From assembly GCA_017535925.1 (NCBI GenBank), contig JAFXTD010000002.1, positions 1 through 54,371 of the forward strand: a stretch of 54,371 nt of DNA, in the 5' to 3' direction. Position 1 is the stretch's first letter, and every line of letters begins with the position of its first letter. The notes beneath the pieces were generated by a model. It saw nothing but the letters and a program-made list of their open reading frames with translations, searched no databases and was not told where the DNA came from. A program made the translations under genes and the position numbers. Of the stretch, positions 1-7,970 are shown in pieces. This stretch comes from Selenomonadaceae bacterium (GTDB taxonomy: Bacteria > Bacillota > Negativicutes > Selenomonadales > Selenomonadaceae).

Positions 1-246
1 AAAATTTTTGAAGAAGCCTCCCTTGCCGCGATTTTGAAATCGATTGACGGAATAAAAATTTATGAAGTGCAACTCTTGTTGAGTGAACTTCCGAATCTTT
101 TAAGCTTGCCTTATCCCGCCGTCAAAGAATTGAAATACGCGATGATTCAAATCATTTCGCAAACGATGGACTTCATGCGCATGAATAACCTTTGGAAAAA
201 TTACGTTGAACTGGAATATCTTCAGCGTCTCTTGAAAAATATTTAA
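1..246 (+). CDS. GT92-like glycosyltransferase, C-terminal fragment (cut by window start)
   Basis: Only the last 81 residues are present; the frame is open from base 1. The fragment aligns residue for residue with the C-terminus of the next gene: both carry FEEASL.AILKS near its start, then LLLSELP, LPYP and LEYLRRLL/LEYLQRLL near the end. It is therefore the tail of a tandem paralogue of the glycosyltransferase at 260-1534. The catalytic part lies outside the window. An internal TTG at 34 has no role. The stop is 13 bases before the next start, so the two genes are probably co-transcribed. Homology to the neighbour is visible directly; the glycosyltransferase role is inherited from it. Confidence 0.85.
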   Translation, partial: KIFEEASLAAILKSIDGIKIYEVQLLLSELPNLLSLPYPAVKELKYAMIQIISQTMDFMRMNNLWKNYVELEYLQRLLKNI

Positions 247-259
247 GGAGGAGATTTCT

Positions 260-1534
260 TTGGCTGTCGACAAAAATTTATTCCTTCACGACTTGGCGGT
301 CGTTGCCATTCTCAAAAACGAAGGTCATTACCTCAAAGAGTGGCTGGATTATCATTTGCTTGCCGGCGTCGATCATTTTTATCTTTACGACAACGAAAGC
401 CCCGATAATCAAGCCGAAGTCGCCAAGCCCTATGTCGAGGAGGGTCTTGTCGATTATTTTCCCGCGCCCGGCAAATCCATGCAACACATCGTTTATACTG
501 AGGCTGTCAAACGCTTTAAATTTCATTGCCGCTACATGGCGTTCATTGACGGTGACGAATTCATTTATCCGAAGTTGACTGGGGGGGGGGATATTATTGA
601 AGTTATCGACAAAATTTTTTCACGGGATCCAAGAGCAGGCGGCTTAGAAATCAGTTGGCAAATCTTCGGCTCGAACGGACAAGAGAAGGCTGATTATTCT
701 CGCGGCGTCTTGGAAAGATTTACGCGGCGTGCATTGAATAATCAAAATTCAAATCCGCTTTGTAAATCCGTTCTCAACCCGCGCAGAGTCAATGTTATGA
801 CGGCGCATTGTGCAAGTTACTTTGAAGAATCCTATGCTGTCAATTCAAATAACGAAATTAAAAGGACTCCGGGGCATATGACTCCGCCGCTTACAGACAA
901 AATCGTTGTCCACCATTATCATACGAAATCGCTTGAAGAATATATTTTAAAACGTCAGCGCGGAAGAGCAGACAGATTTACGAGCGTCGATTACAATAAT
1001 GCAAAGTTTTACAGTGACGAACAATTTAAAGGTCATGATTGTAACGACGAGTTTGACGACGGGATTGTGAAGTATCGTGACGTGCGGGCAAAAACTTATC
1101 AGCCGCCCGATATGGCACACGCCGACGAAAGATTATTCAACGCGCTTGCAAACAACTTGTCACCGACGCTTTTGCCGACCACGCCGCCGCAATTCTACGC
1201 GGGAAAAATGGAAACGTTCCTCACATGTCGTGCCGTCAGTTCTTATCTCAAGAAGAAACTCACGGATGACGCGCCCGCAAAATTTTTTGAAGAGGCATCA
1301 CTCAAGGCGATTCTTAAATCGCTCAACGGCATGAGTTTGACGGACGCGAGGCTTTTGCTCAGTGAACTGCCTGCTATTTTGAATTTGCCGTATCCCGTCG
1401 TCAATGATGTTCGCATTGCCTGCTTGAACATTATCCCGCAAATGATGAACGTCATGCACTTGAACGAACGCTTAAAAGATTATTCCGAGCTGGAATACTT
1501 GCGACGGCTCTTGCAAACTTGGAAACCGCAATGA
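260..1534 (+). CDS. GT92/DUF23-like glycosyltransferase with an in-frame G10 tract
   Basis: The protein has 424 residues and starts at TTG 260 behind an AAGGAGGAG site. Its N-terminus reads VVAILKNEGHYLKEWLDYH, followed by FYLYDNESPDN and FIDGDEFIYP around residues 93-102. This is the layout of GT92/DUF23 and related GT-A enzymes, in which DxD binds metal and nucleotide sugar. No signal peptide or membrane segment is seen, so it should act in the cytoplasm on a glycan or glycolipid acceptor that cannot be named. The C-terminal 85 residues repeat the tail of the upstream partial gene. The DNA just after the DxD codons contains ten consecutive G (581-590). The current length keeps the frame open. 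Acceptor and sugar are unknown. Confidence 0.85.
   Translation: MAVDKNLFLHDLAVVAILKNEGHYLKEWLDYHLLAGVDHFYLYDNESPDNQAEVAKPYVEEGLVDYFPAPGKSMQHIVYTEAVKRFKFHCRYMAFIDGDEFIYPKLTGGGDIIEVIDKIFSRDPRAGGLEISWQIFGSNGQEKADYSRGVLERFTRRALNNQNSNPLCKSVLNPRRVNVMTAHCASYFEESYAVNSNNEIKRTPGHMTPPLTDKIVVHHYHTKSLEEYILKRQRGRADRFTSVDYNNAKFYSDEQFKGHDCNDEFDDGIVKYRDVRAKTYQPPDMAHADERLFNALANNLSPTLLPTTPPQFYAGKMETFLTCRAVSSYLKKKLTDDAPAKFFEEASLKAILKSLNGMSLTDARLLLSELPAILNLPYPVVNDVRIACLNIIPQMMNVMHLNERLKDYSELEYLRRLLQTWKPQ
581..590 (+). repeat. Poly-G(10) tract inside a glycosyltransferase gene
   Basis: Ten consecutive G encode GGG plus the first base of the next Asp codon, directly after the DGDEFIYP motif. With eleven G the frame meets TGA within three codons. 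With nine G it meets TAG after about 23 codons. Either change removes about three quarters of the protein. G tracts of this length are classic slipped-strand switches in Campylobacter and Neisseria glycosyltransferases. Use as a switch here is inferred. Confidence 0.8.
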
Positions 1535-1553
1535 ATTTTTGAGGAGTGATTAT

Positions 1554-2327
1554 TTGCTTTTAGTGATTGACATTGGCAACAGCAATATCGTTATGGGCAC
1601 CTACAGCGGAAAAATTTTGCGGAAGCATTGGCGCATTTCGACCGACAGACAAAAAACCGGCGACGAATACGGCATGTTGATTAACGATCTCTTCCACTAT
1701 CAGGGCGTGAAAATTTCCGACGTGAAGGACATAATTATTTCCTCCGTCGTGCCGCCGCTGGTCGTGCCGATAACAAAAATGTGCGAGCGTTATTTTAAAA
1801 TCAAGCCGCTTGTCGTCGGGCCGGGCATCAAGACGGGAATCAAGCTCAACTACGAAAACCCGCGAGCAATCGGTGCGGACAGAATTGTAAACGTCGTTGG
1901 GGCGTTCGAACATTACGGCGGACCGCTGATTGTGATTGACATTGGAACCGCGACGACCTTTGATGTTGTTTCGGATACGGGAGATTTTCTGGGCGGAGTG
2001 ATTGCGCCGGGCATTATGGCGAGTGCCGAATCGCTCTTCAATTCGACGGCAAAACTTCCGCGTATTGAACTTGTCCCGCCGAAAAGCGTAATCGGTCACA
2101 ACACGATAACTTGCATGCAGGCGGGAATAATTTACGGCTACGTCGGGCAGATTGATGCGATTGTCGAAAAGATACGGGCGGAAATGGGCAACGATTGGAA
2201 TGCAAAAGTTATCGCGACGGGCGGGCTTGCGACAATGATTCAGCGCGAATCAAAGACGATTGACAAAATCGACCACTTCCTCACGCTGTCGGGCTTGCGT
2301 GCCTTGCATGAAAGAAATTCACGATGA
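1554..2327 (+). CDS. coaX: Type III pantothenate kinase
   Basis: CoaX phosphorylates pantothenate with ATP, the first step of coenzyme A synthesis. The 257-residue length is normal for the family. The N-terminal phosphate loop reads LVIDIGNSN, the middle carries GADRIVNVVGA, and the second ASKHA phosphate motif is VIDIGTATTFD. The start chosen is TTG 1554, seven bases behind GAGGAG; an in-frame TTG at 1539 lies upstream of that ribosome site and is less likely. The stop overlaps the dusB start by four bases (ATGA), so translation is coupled. Type III kinases are not feedback-inhibited by CoA, unlike type I. Confidence 0.95.
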   Translation: MLLVIDIGNSNIVMGTYSGKILRKHWRISTDRQKTGDEYGMLINDLFHYQGVKISDVKDIIISSVVPPLVVPITKMCERYFKIKPLVVGPGIKTGIKLNYENPRAIGADRIVNVVGAFEHYGGPLIVIDIGTATTFDVVSDTGDFLGGVIAPGIMASAESLFNSTAKLPRIELVPPKSVIGHNTITCMQAGIIYGYVGQIDAIVEKIRAEMGNDWNAKVIATGGLATMIQRESKTIDKIDHFLTLSGLRALHERNSR

Positions 2328-3295
2328 CGGTTAAAGAAATTTTCAAAACACCGATTTTCCTCGCGCCGATGGCAGGCGTCACGGATACCGCGTTCAGAAT
2401 TTTGGTGCGCGAGCTGCTTGAAGACGACTTCGCAAAAAAAAATCTGCTGATGTTTTCGGAAATGGTAAGCGCGGCGGGTGTGCACTATCGAAACGAAAAA
2501 ACTTTGGCAATGCTTGAGACTGTCGAAGCGGAACGACCGACGGCGATTCAAATTTTCGGCTCTGACCCGGCAATCTGCGCGGAGGCGGCGGCTTACGTTG
2601 AAGAACTCGGCTCGGCTGCCGTCATTGATTTTAATTCGGGTTGCCCCGCACCAAAAATCGTCAAGAACGGCGAAGGTTCCGCGCTCATGAAAAATCCCGC
2701 GCTCCTTGAAAAAATTTTGTCCGCCGTAAAAAAATCCGTCAAGCTTCCCGTGAGCGTCAAGATTCGGCTCGGTTGCGATACGATTAATGCCGTCGAGGTT
2801 GCCAAGCGCGCGGAAAGTGCCGGCGTCGATTTTATTGCCGTTCACGGAAGGACACGCGAACAATTTTATTCGGGCTCGGCGAATTGGAATGAAATTGCCA
2901 AAGTCAAAGCCGCCGTGAAAATTCCCGTCATTGCAAACGGCGACGTTCGCGACTTCGACAGCTTGGATAAAATTTTTTCGACGACACAAGCCGACGGTGT
3001 CATGATTGGCAGAGCCGCACAAGGCAACCCGTGGATTATCAATCGCTTGCTGAAATATTTTTTGACGGGCGAAAAAATTCCTCCGCCGACTTTGGACGAA
3101 CGCGCCTCCGTCATGCGCCGTCACTTGGAGAAAATTATTTTTTACAAGGGTGAACGTGTCGGTGTCCGTGAAATGCGAACTCATGCCGCGTGGTACACCA
3201 AAGGCTTGACGGGCGGCGCGCTGCTTAGAAATTTATTTAATCGTGCCGAAAGTGCCGAAGACTTTTTAAAGATTAGCGAGGTCATACATGGATGA
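2324..3295 (+). CDS. dusB: tRNA-dihydrouridine synthase (DusB type)
   Basis: This FMN enzyme reduces uridine to dihydrouridine in tRNA using NADPH. The 323-residue protein has the expected features: FLAPMAGVTD at the N-terminus (FMN binding), the catalytic cysteine C107 in DFNSGCPAPKIVKNGEG, IRLGCD in the TIM barrel, VHGRTREQFYSG, and IGRAAQGNPW near the phosphate site. Its ATG overlaps the coaX stop, and its own stop lies eight bases inside the next gene, so the three genes form one tightly packed unit. The last 70 residues are the usual helical tRNA-binding domain. Assignment to DusB rather than another Dus rests on overall similarity. Confidence 0.93.
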   Translation: MTVKEIFKTPIFLAPMAGVTDTAFRILVRELLEDDFAKKNLLMFSEMVSAAGVHYRNEKTLAMLETVEAERPTAIQIFGSDPAICAEAAAYVEELGSAAVIDFNSGCPAPKIVKNGEGSALMKNPALLEKILSAVKKSVKLPVSVKIRLGCDTINAVEVAKRAESAGVDFIAVHGRTREQFYSGSANWNEIAKVKAAVKIPVIANGDVRDFDSLDKIFSTTQADGVMIGRAAQGNPWIINRLLKYFLTGEKIPPPTLDERASVMRRHLEKIIFYKGERVGVREMRTHAAWYTKGLTGGALLRNLFNRAESAEDFLKISEVIHG

Positions 3296-4793
3296 GAAAA
3301 CTTTGAACACGCAAATTTCGGAACTGCGAGAGAAATTGCGTGAGTGGAAAAAAATTCAAGACGAAAAAAATCAAATACTTGAGGAAGATGAGGAGGACAA
3401 GGAATTGGCTAAAAAATTTTCTGTTTGGAACGAATATAAAGACGAGGACAAAGCGGCTATGGAAAATTTGGCGACGGGCTACATCGATTTCATAAGCCGC
3501 TGCAAGACCGAACGCGAGAGTGTCATTGAGGCGATAAAGCAGGCGGAGGCTGTCGGCTACAAAAACCTCGACGACGTGATTAAAAAAGGAAGTCAGCTTC
3601 AAGCGGGCGATAAAGTTTATTGCGTCTGCATGAAAAAAACCATCGCCTTATTTCAAATCGGAACGGAGCCGCTTGAAAAGGGTTTGAAAATTCTCGGCGC
3701 ACACATCGATACTTGTCGTCTCGACCTCAAACAAAATCCGCTCTACGAAGAAAGCGGACTTGCCTACATGGACACGCATTACTACGGCGGCATAAAAAAA
3801 TATCAGTGGGTGACTTTGCCTCTTGCAATGCACGGCGTCGTTGTCAAAAGAGGCGGGCGCGTCGTTGAAGTTGTCATTGGCGAGGATGAAAGCGACCCCG
3901 TCTTCTGCGTGACCGATTTGCTGATTCACTTGTCACAGGAACAATTAAAAAAGACCGCCGATAAAGTCATCGAGGGCGATAAGTTGGATATTCTCGTCGG
4001 CAACTATCCTTTCAAAGAGGGCAACAAAGAATCCGTCAAGAAAGCTGTCCTCAAACTTATCAAAGAAAAATATAACATCGGCGAAAAAGATTTTCTCTCG
4101 GCGGAAGTTGCGCTTGTACCGGCGGGCAAAGCTCGTGAACTCGGCTTCGACAGGAGCATGATTCTCGGCTACGGGCAAGACGACAGAGTTTGTTCCTACA
4201 CCTCGCTTGTTGCCATGTTGGAAATGGCGGATAAGCCTTTGGATAAGACTGCCTGTTGTCTGCTCGTCGACAAGGAAGAAATCGGCAGCTTCGGCGCAAC
4301 CGGCATGAAGTCCAGATTTTTTGAAAACACGCTTGCCGAAGTCCTCAATGCTTGCGGGCAATACAGCGAACTTGCTCTGCGCCGCGCCTTGAAAAATTCT
4401 TTCATGCTAAGCTCCGACGTGTCCAGCGGATACGACTTCCTCTACGCCAACGCCTTCGACAAAAACAACGTCGCTTACTTGGGCAAAGGCATGGTCTTCA
4501 ACAAGTTCACCGGCGCGCGCGGCAAAAGCGGTTCCAGCGATGCCAACGCCGAATACGTTGCCAAACTTCGCAACATTCTCGACAGGCACAACGTTCACTA
4601 TCAGTTCAGCGAACTGGGCAAGGTCGACTTGGGCGGCGGCGGAACAATCGCTTACATAATGGCGGAATACGGCATGGAAGTTATCGACAGCGGCGTTGCG
4701 GTTTTGAGTATGCACGCGCCTTGGGAAGTGACTTCCAAAATCGATATCTACGAGGTCAAAAAAGGTTACTCCGCCTTCTTGGAAGGAATTTAA
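3288..4793 (+). CDS. M18 family zinc aminopeptidase
   Basis: This is a cytoplasmic metallo-aminopeptidase of the M18 (aspartyl aminopeptidase) family, expected to assemble as a large tetrahedral dodecamer and trim acidic N-terminal residues. It has 501 residues. The first zinc ligand and its supporting Asp are in GAHIDTCRLDLK (H139, D141). VDKEEIGSFGATGMKS holds the catalytic Glu pair. Later motifs include SSDVSSGYD, LGKGMVFNKFTGARGKSG and a final SMHAPWEVTSK with the last histidine ligand. The first 45 residues are very charged and probably coiled coil. The start ATG overlaps the dusB end by eight bases. A strong hairpin follows the gene. Confidence 0.9.
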   Translation: MDEKTLNTQISELREKLREWKKIQDEKNQILEEDEEDKELAKKFSVWNEYKDEDKAAMENLATGYIDFISRCKTERESVIEAIKQAEAVGYKNLDDVIKKGSQLQAGDKVYCVCMKKTIALFQIGTEPLEKGLKILGAHIDTCRLDLKQNPLYEESGLAYMDTHYYGGIKKYQWVTLPLAMHGVVVKRGGRVVEVVIGEDESDPVFCVTDLLIHLSQEQLKKTADKVIEGDKLDILVGNYPFKEGNKESVKKAVLKLIKEKYNIGEKDFLSAEVALVPAGKARELGFDRSMILGYGQDDRVCSYTSLVAMLEMADKPLDKTACCLLVDKEEIGSFGATGMKSRFFENTLAEVLNACGQYSELALRRALKNSFMLSSDVSSGYDFLYANAFDKNNVAYLGKGMVFNKFTGARGKSGSSDANAEYVAKLRNILDRHNVHYQFSELGKVDLGGGGTIAYIMAEYGMEVIDSGVAVLSMHAPWEVTSKIDIYEVKKGYSAFLEGI

Positions 4794-4815
4794 ATTTGCA
4801 AGAGAAAATTTTTCG

Positions 4816-4850
4816 AGCCGATTGCTTTAAAGGCAGTCGGCTTGATTTAT
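4816..4850 (+). terminator. Rho-independent terminator after the M18 aminopeptidase
   Basis: AGCCGATTGC (4816-4825) pairs with GCAGTCGGCT (4833-4842) across a seven-base loop, with one G-T pair, followed by the T-rich TGATTTATTTTA. It ends the coaX-dusB-aminopeptidase unit. The T run is interrupted, so efficiency may be moderate. Confidence 0.75.
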
Positions 4851-4857
4851 TTTATGA

Positions 4858-5035
4858 AGTCACTATATTGTACCCGGGATTATTTGCGCGGCTCTCTTGC
4901 CGAAAGAAAATCTTGTTCTTGAAAATTTTGCCGCGAGTATCTTTGAAGGTTTTATCGCCACATGTCTCATTGCCTCCGCCAATTATGTTATCAACGAATA
5001 TCCAGGGGTTGTCGGTAAATTCAAAAGCGACGGTT
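4858..5035 (+). pseudogene. Possible remnant of a protein gene (59 codons, no start)
   Basis: The 373-base gap between the aminopeptidase and rtcB holds this frame, open from 4858 to TAG 5033-5035. It has a protein-like composition: stretches such as LENFAASIFEGFIATCLIAS and NYVINEYPGVVGKFK look like a real membrane-protein tail. It has no credible start codon or ribosome site and follows a terminator. I read it as the degraded 3' end of a lost gene, truncated where a heptamer repeat begins (the TAG lies in GGTTAGCTG). The last bases (from 5006) resemble a second copy at 38749. A chance ORF cannot be excluded. Confidence 0.35.
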
Positions 5036-5087
5036 AGCTGTCAAAATTTTTTCTAACCACTAACCACTAATCACTAATCACTAATAA
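5034..5087 (+). repeat. Heptamer palindromic element, TTAGCTG/CTAACCA family
   Basis: One left heptamer TTAGCTG is followed by a T-rich spacer and five right heptamers of the form CTAACCA, CTAATCA and CTAATAA (5053-5087). This is one of about twelve elements in the window with the same heptamer plan. It lies in the rtcB upstream gap, about 80 bases before the start codon. The stop of the upstream gene remnant falls inside it. Confidence 0.8.
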
Positions 5088-5166
5088 AGCCTTGCCAAAT
5101 TCGGCGGATTATTTTATTATTTTCGTCAACGCGGCTGCACGAAAAATTTTCGGAAGGAGAATCATA

Positions 5167-6375
5167 ATGGAAGAAATCAGAGGCAAATTCAACACGGCAA
5201 TTTCTTTCGCGAAAGTCATTGAGGACTCCGCTCGCGAACAGATTCGGCGCATGTGCAATTACGAATTCACTCGCGAAAGCAAAATCCGAATCATGCCGGA
5301 CGTGCACGCGGGCAAAGGTTGTACAATCGGCACGACAATGACCGTCACCGACAAGGCAGTCCCGAATATCGTCGGCGTCGACATAGGTTGCGGAATGTAC
5401 ACCGTCAAGCTTGAGACGGATTCGCTTGACTTTGAAAAAATCGACGAGGCGGCTCATTACATTCCCTCGCGGAGAAATGTTTGGGACTTTCGGCAAGAGA
5501 AATTTGACTTGACGGAGCTTAATTGTTATCGTGAACTCAAGGAGACTCGTTGGATTGAAAAAAGTTTGGGCACGCTCGGCGGCGGCAATCACTTTATCGA
5601 AATCGACAAGGCGGCTGACGGCACGTTTTATTTGGTAATTCACACGGGCAGCAGGAATTTGGGCAAGCAGGTTGCGGAAATCTATCAGCGGCTTGCAATA
5701 GACCTCGCGAAAGGTAAGGATAAATTTTTCGCGCAGAAAGAAGAAATTATTGCCGTTTACAAGTCGCTCGGTCGCAAAAAAGAAATTCAGTCGAAGTTGA
5801 AGGAATTGGAAAAGGAATATCGCGGCAAGCAAGCCGATATGCCCGAAGATTTGTGTTTCGTCTACGGAAAATATTTTCATCGGTATTTGCACGACATGGA
5901 GCTTTGCCAAACTTTCGCTCGGCGCAATCGTGAACTCATAGCGAAAATTTTATTGGGCAAGGCGGGAATCACCGGCGGCGAGGCTTTCCACACCGTTCAC
6001 AATTACATTGACGTTGAGGAGCTGATTATTCGCAAGGGAGCCATTGCCGCTCACAAAGGCGAAAAAGTTCTTATCCCGATAAACATGCGCGACGGTTCTG
6101 TTTTGGCGGTCGGCAAAGGCAATGCCGAATGGAATTTTTCCGCGCCGCACGGAGCCGGCAGAATCCTTTCGCGCACCGAAGCCAAAGCTTTGATTGACAT
6201 GGAAGAATACAAAGAATCGATGGCGGGCATTTACACGACCTCAATCAGCGAAGGCACCCTCGACGAAAGCCCGCAAGCTTACAAATCCCTCGACGACATT
6301 ATTGACGTTATCGACGACACCGTTGACATTGTCGAAGTCATGAAGCCCGTCTACAATTTTAAAGCGGAAGAATGA
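5167..6375 (+). CDS. rtcB: RtcB family RNA ligase
   Basis: RtcB joins 2',3'-cyclic phosphate or 3'-phosphate RNA ends to 5'-OH ends, using Mn2+ and GTP, in RNA repair. The chosen ATG at 5167 follows GGAAGGAG and gives 402 residues, the family norm; an upstream in-frame extension to 5092 has no ribosome site. Key motifs are GVDIGCGMY (D72 and C75, metal ligands), LGGGNHFIE, HTGSRNLGKQ, and SAPHGAGRILSR near residue 330, whose His forms the guanylate intermediate. No archease or RtcR-type regulator is adjacent, so it seems to be a single-gene unit. The next feature, a heptamer repeat, begins four bases after the stop. Confidence 0.95.
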   Translation: MEEIRGKFNTAISFAKVIEDSAREQIRRMCNYEFTRESKIRIMPDVHAGKGCTIGTTMTVTDKAVPNIVGVDIGCGMYTVKLETDSLDFEKIDEAAHYIPSRRNVWDFRQEKFDLTELNCYRELKETRWIEKSLGTLGGGNHFIEIDKAADGTFYLVIHTGSRNLGKQVAEIYQRLAIDLAKGKDKFFAQKEEIIAVYKSLGRKKEIQSKLKELEKEYRGKQADMPEDLCFVYGKYFHRYLHDMELCQTFARRNRELIAKILLGKAGITGGEAFHTVHNYIDVEELIIRKGAIAAHKGEKVLIPINMRDGSVLAVGKGNAEWNFSAPHGAGRILSRTEAKALIDMEEYKESMAGIYTTSISEGTLDESPQAYKSLDDIIDVIDDTVDIVEVMKPVYNFKAEE

Positions 6376-6379
6376 ATTT

Positions 6380-6432
6380 AATTAGGAATGAGGAATTAGG
6401 AATTAGGAATGATTACGCTTTTAATTCCTCAC
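6380..6432 (+). repeat. Heptamer palindromic element, AATTAGG family
   Basis: Four left heptamers (6380-6407, AATTAGG or AATGAGG) are followed by AATGATTACGC and a short right arm TTAATTCCTCA near 6420-6431. It fills the gap between rtcB and the next small gene. Confidence 0.85.
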
Positions 6433-6459
6433 GCCTGAATGATGAAAGGAATGATTATT

Positions 6460-6705
6460 ATGTCTACGGAGGATTTGGAATTTTACACGATGAGAGTTGG
6501 CGAACCTTTGACGGCGGAGGAGAAAGCTGAAATTGCCGCGCTTAAAGGTCGCCCGATTGTCTTTGACGAGGATTGCCCGCCCACTACAGAAGAACAATCA
6601 GCGGAAACTCTGTATCTCATGCGCAAATACAATACGCGCCGCATAACCAAAGAAATTTATATGAAAGAATTTCCCGAACGTTTCAAGAAAAAAATTGTCG
6701 GCTGA
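6460..6705 (+). CDS. Small acidic protein of unknown function
   Basis: The product is 81 residues if started at ATG 6460, which has AAAGGA about eleven bases upstream. Starts at 6439, 6442 or 6451 are possible but sit before or too close to that site. It contains KGRPIVFDEDCPPTTEEQ near the middle and a basic C-terminus (FPERFKKKIVG). From memory, VFDEDCPxLTxE occurs in many short uncharacterised Firmicutes proteins, sometimes near toxin genes, but no toxin gene is adjacent here. It is followed by maf at a 18-base gap and is probably in the same transcript. No function is assigned. Confidence 0.7.
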   Translation: MSTEDLEFYTMRVGEPLTAEEKAEIAALKGRPIVFDEDCPPTTEEQSAETLYLMRKYNTRRITKEIYMKEFPERFKKKIVG

Positions 6706-6723
6706 TAATTTGGAGGAGACTCA

Positions 6724-7308
6724 ATGATAATTTTGGCATCGGGCTCGCCGCGCAGGCATGAACTTCTTCGCAAGCTCTGTAAAAATTTCGTCGTGGAAGT
6801 CAGTGACGCGCAAGAAGTTCAAAGTGCCGCCGACCCGAAAATTTTGGCAGTAGAAAATGCAAAACTCAAAGCCGGCTCAATCGCCGCAAAACACCCCGAC
6901 GCAATCGTTATCGGCGCGGATACAATCGTCGTGCTTGACGGTGAAATTTTCGGCAAACCCGACGGCGTCAAAGGCGCGGAAGAAATGTTGGCTCGTCTTT
7001 CGGGCAGGCGTCATGAAGTCATCACGGGCTTGGCAATCTGCGCGGGCGGAAAAATTTTCACGGCAGCGGAAGTCACGGAAGTTTTCTTCGGCACCATGAC
7101 GGCAGAGGAAATTCGCCAATACGTTGCCACCGGCGAACCGCTCGACAAGTCCGGCTCATATGCCTTGCAGGGCGGCGCGACGAAGTTCATAGAAAAAATT
7201 CACGGCGACTGGTCTAACGTCGTCGGCTTGCCCGTTTATCGTTTGAAGAAATTGGCACAAGAGGCGGGAATAAATTTCGAGGAGACAAGCAATGATTCAC
7301 GAAATTAA
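6724..7308 (+). CDS. maf: Maf family nucleotide pyrophosphatase
   Basis: Maf proteins hydrolyse non-canonical or pyrimidine nucleoside triphosphates to monophosphates, a housecleaning activity also linked to septum control. The 194 residues begin with the signature ILASGSPRRHELL; GADTIVVLDGEIFGKP carries the catalytic Asp, and SGRRHEVITGLAI and DKSGSYALQG follow. It starts at ATG 6724 behind GGAGGAG. It overlaps the upp start by 17 bases, so the two are translated from one message; both act on pyrimidine nucleotides or bases. Confidence 0.93.
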   Translation: MIILASGSPRRHELLRKLCKNFVVEVSDAQEVQSAADPKILAVENAKLKAGSIAAKHPDAIVIGADTIVVLDGEIFGKPDGVKGAEEMLARLSGRRHEVITGLAICAGGKIFTAAEVTEVFFGTMTAEEIRQYVATGEPLDKSGSYALQGGATKFIEKIHGDWSNVVGLPVYRLKKLAQEAGINFEETSNDSRN

Positions 7309-7915
7309 AAATGCAGTTATCAATCACAAGATGGCGCAACTCAGAAACAAGGAGACTTTGCCGAAAGATTTTCGCTCTCTTGTCGAGGAGATTGCCGCAC
7401 TGTTGACTTACGAGGTCGGAAAAAATTTTGAGACGCGAACGATTGAATTTGACACGCCGATTAAAACTTGCCGCGCAGAAATTTTGGACGAGAAAAATTT
7501 TGTAGTCGTTCCGATTCTTCGTGCGGGCTTGGCAATGGCGGACGGCGTGTTGAAAATTTTTCCGAACGCTTCAACAGGTCACATCGGTCTTTATCGCGAT
7601 GAAAAAACTTTTGAGCCTGTCGAATACTATTTCAAAATGCCTCCGCACATTGACGAAAAAATTTTGCTCGTCGTCGACCCGATGCTTGCCACCGGCGGAA
7701 GTGCCTCTGCCGCGCTTAAACTCCTCAAAGACAGCGGCGCAAAAAAAATTTTCTTCCTGTGTATCATTTCCGCTCCGCAAGGCTTGAGAAAACTTTCGAA
7801 CGACCATCCCGACGTTGAAATTTACACGGCGGTGATTGACGAGGGTTTGAACGACAGCTGCCGTATCGTTCCGGGTCTCGGCGACGCGGGCGACAGAATC
7901 TTTTCCACTTTGTAA
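7292..7915 (+). CDS. upp: Uracil phosphoribosyltransferase
   Basis: Upp makes UMP from uracil and PRPP for pyrimidine salvage. The protein has 207 residues, the usual size. VVPILRAGLAMADG forms part of the active site, VVDPMLATGGSASAAL is the PRPP-binding loop, and GLGDAGDRIFST at the C-terminus binds uracil. The ATG at 7292 lies inside the end of maf behind GAGGAGAC, so expression is coupled. A hairpin terminator follows at once. Confidence 0.96.
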   Translation: MIHEIKNAVINHKMAQLRNKETLPKDFRSLVEEIAALLTYEVGKNFETRTIEFDTPIKTCRAEILDEKNFVVVPILRAGLAMADGVLKIFPNASTGHIGLYRDEKTFEPVEYYFKMPPHIDEKILLVVDPMLATGGSASAALKLLKDSGAKKIFFLCIISAPQGLRKLSNDHPDVEIYTAVIDEGLNDSCRIVPGLGDAGDRIFSTL

Positions 7916-7930
7916 TCAAACGCTAAAAAA

Positions 7931-7970
7931 AATCCCGCCCGGCATGTGACCGAGTGGGAATTTTTTTTGT
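7931..7970. terminator. Bidirectional terminator between upp and the PRC-barrel gene
   Basis: TCCCGCCCGG (7933-7942) pairs with CCGAGTGGGA (7950-7959) with two G-T pairs. It is flanked by an A run on the left and TTTTTTTT on the right, so it can stop transcripts from both converging genes. Confidence 0.85.

Noticed and set aside
2240-3184. 314-codon minus-strand ORF opposite dusB
   Set aside because: The plus strand encodes an intact DusB with its catalytic motif. The antisense product has no recognisable features.
4352-5056. A 234-codon plus-strand ORF overlapping the aminopeptidase end
   Set aside because: Its first part is an out-of-frame shadow of the M18 gene, rich in Arg and Gln, and it merely runs on into the intergenic region.
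5092-5166. N-terminal extension of rtcB
   Set aside because: There is no ribosome site at 5092, the residues do not fit RtcB, and ATG 5167 with GGAAGGAG is ideal.
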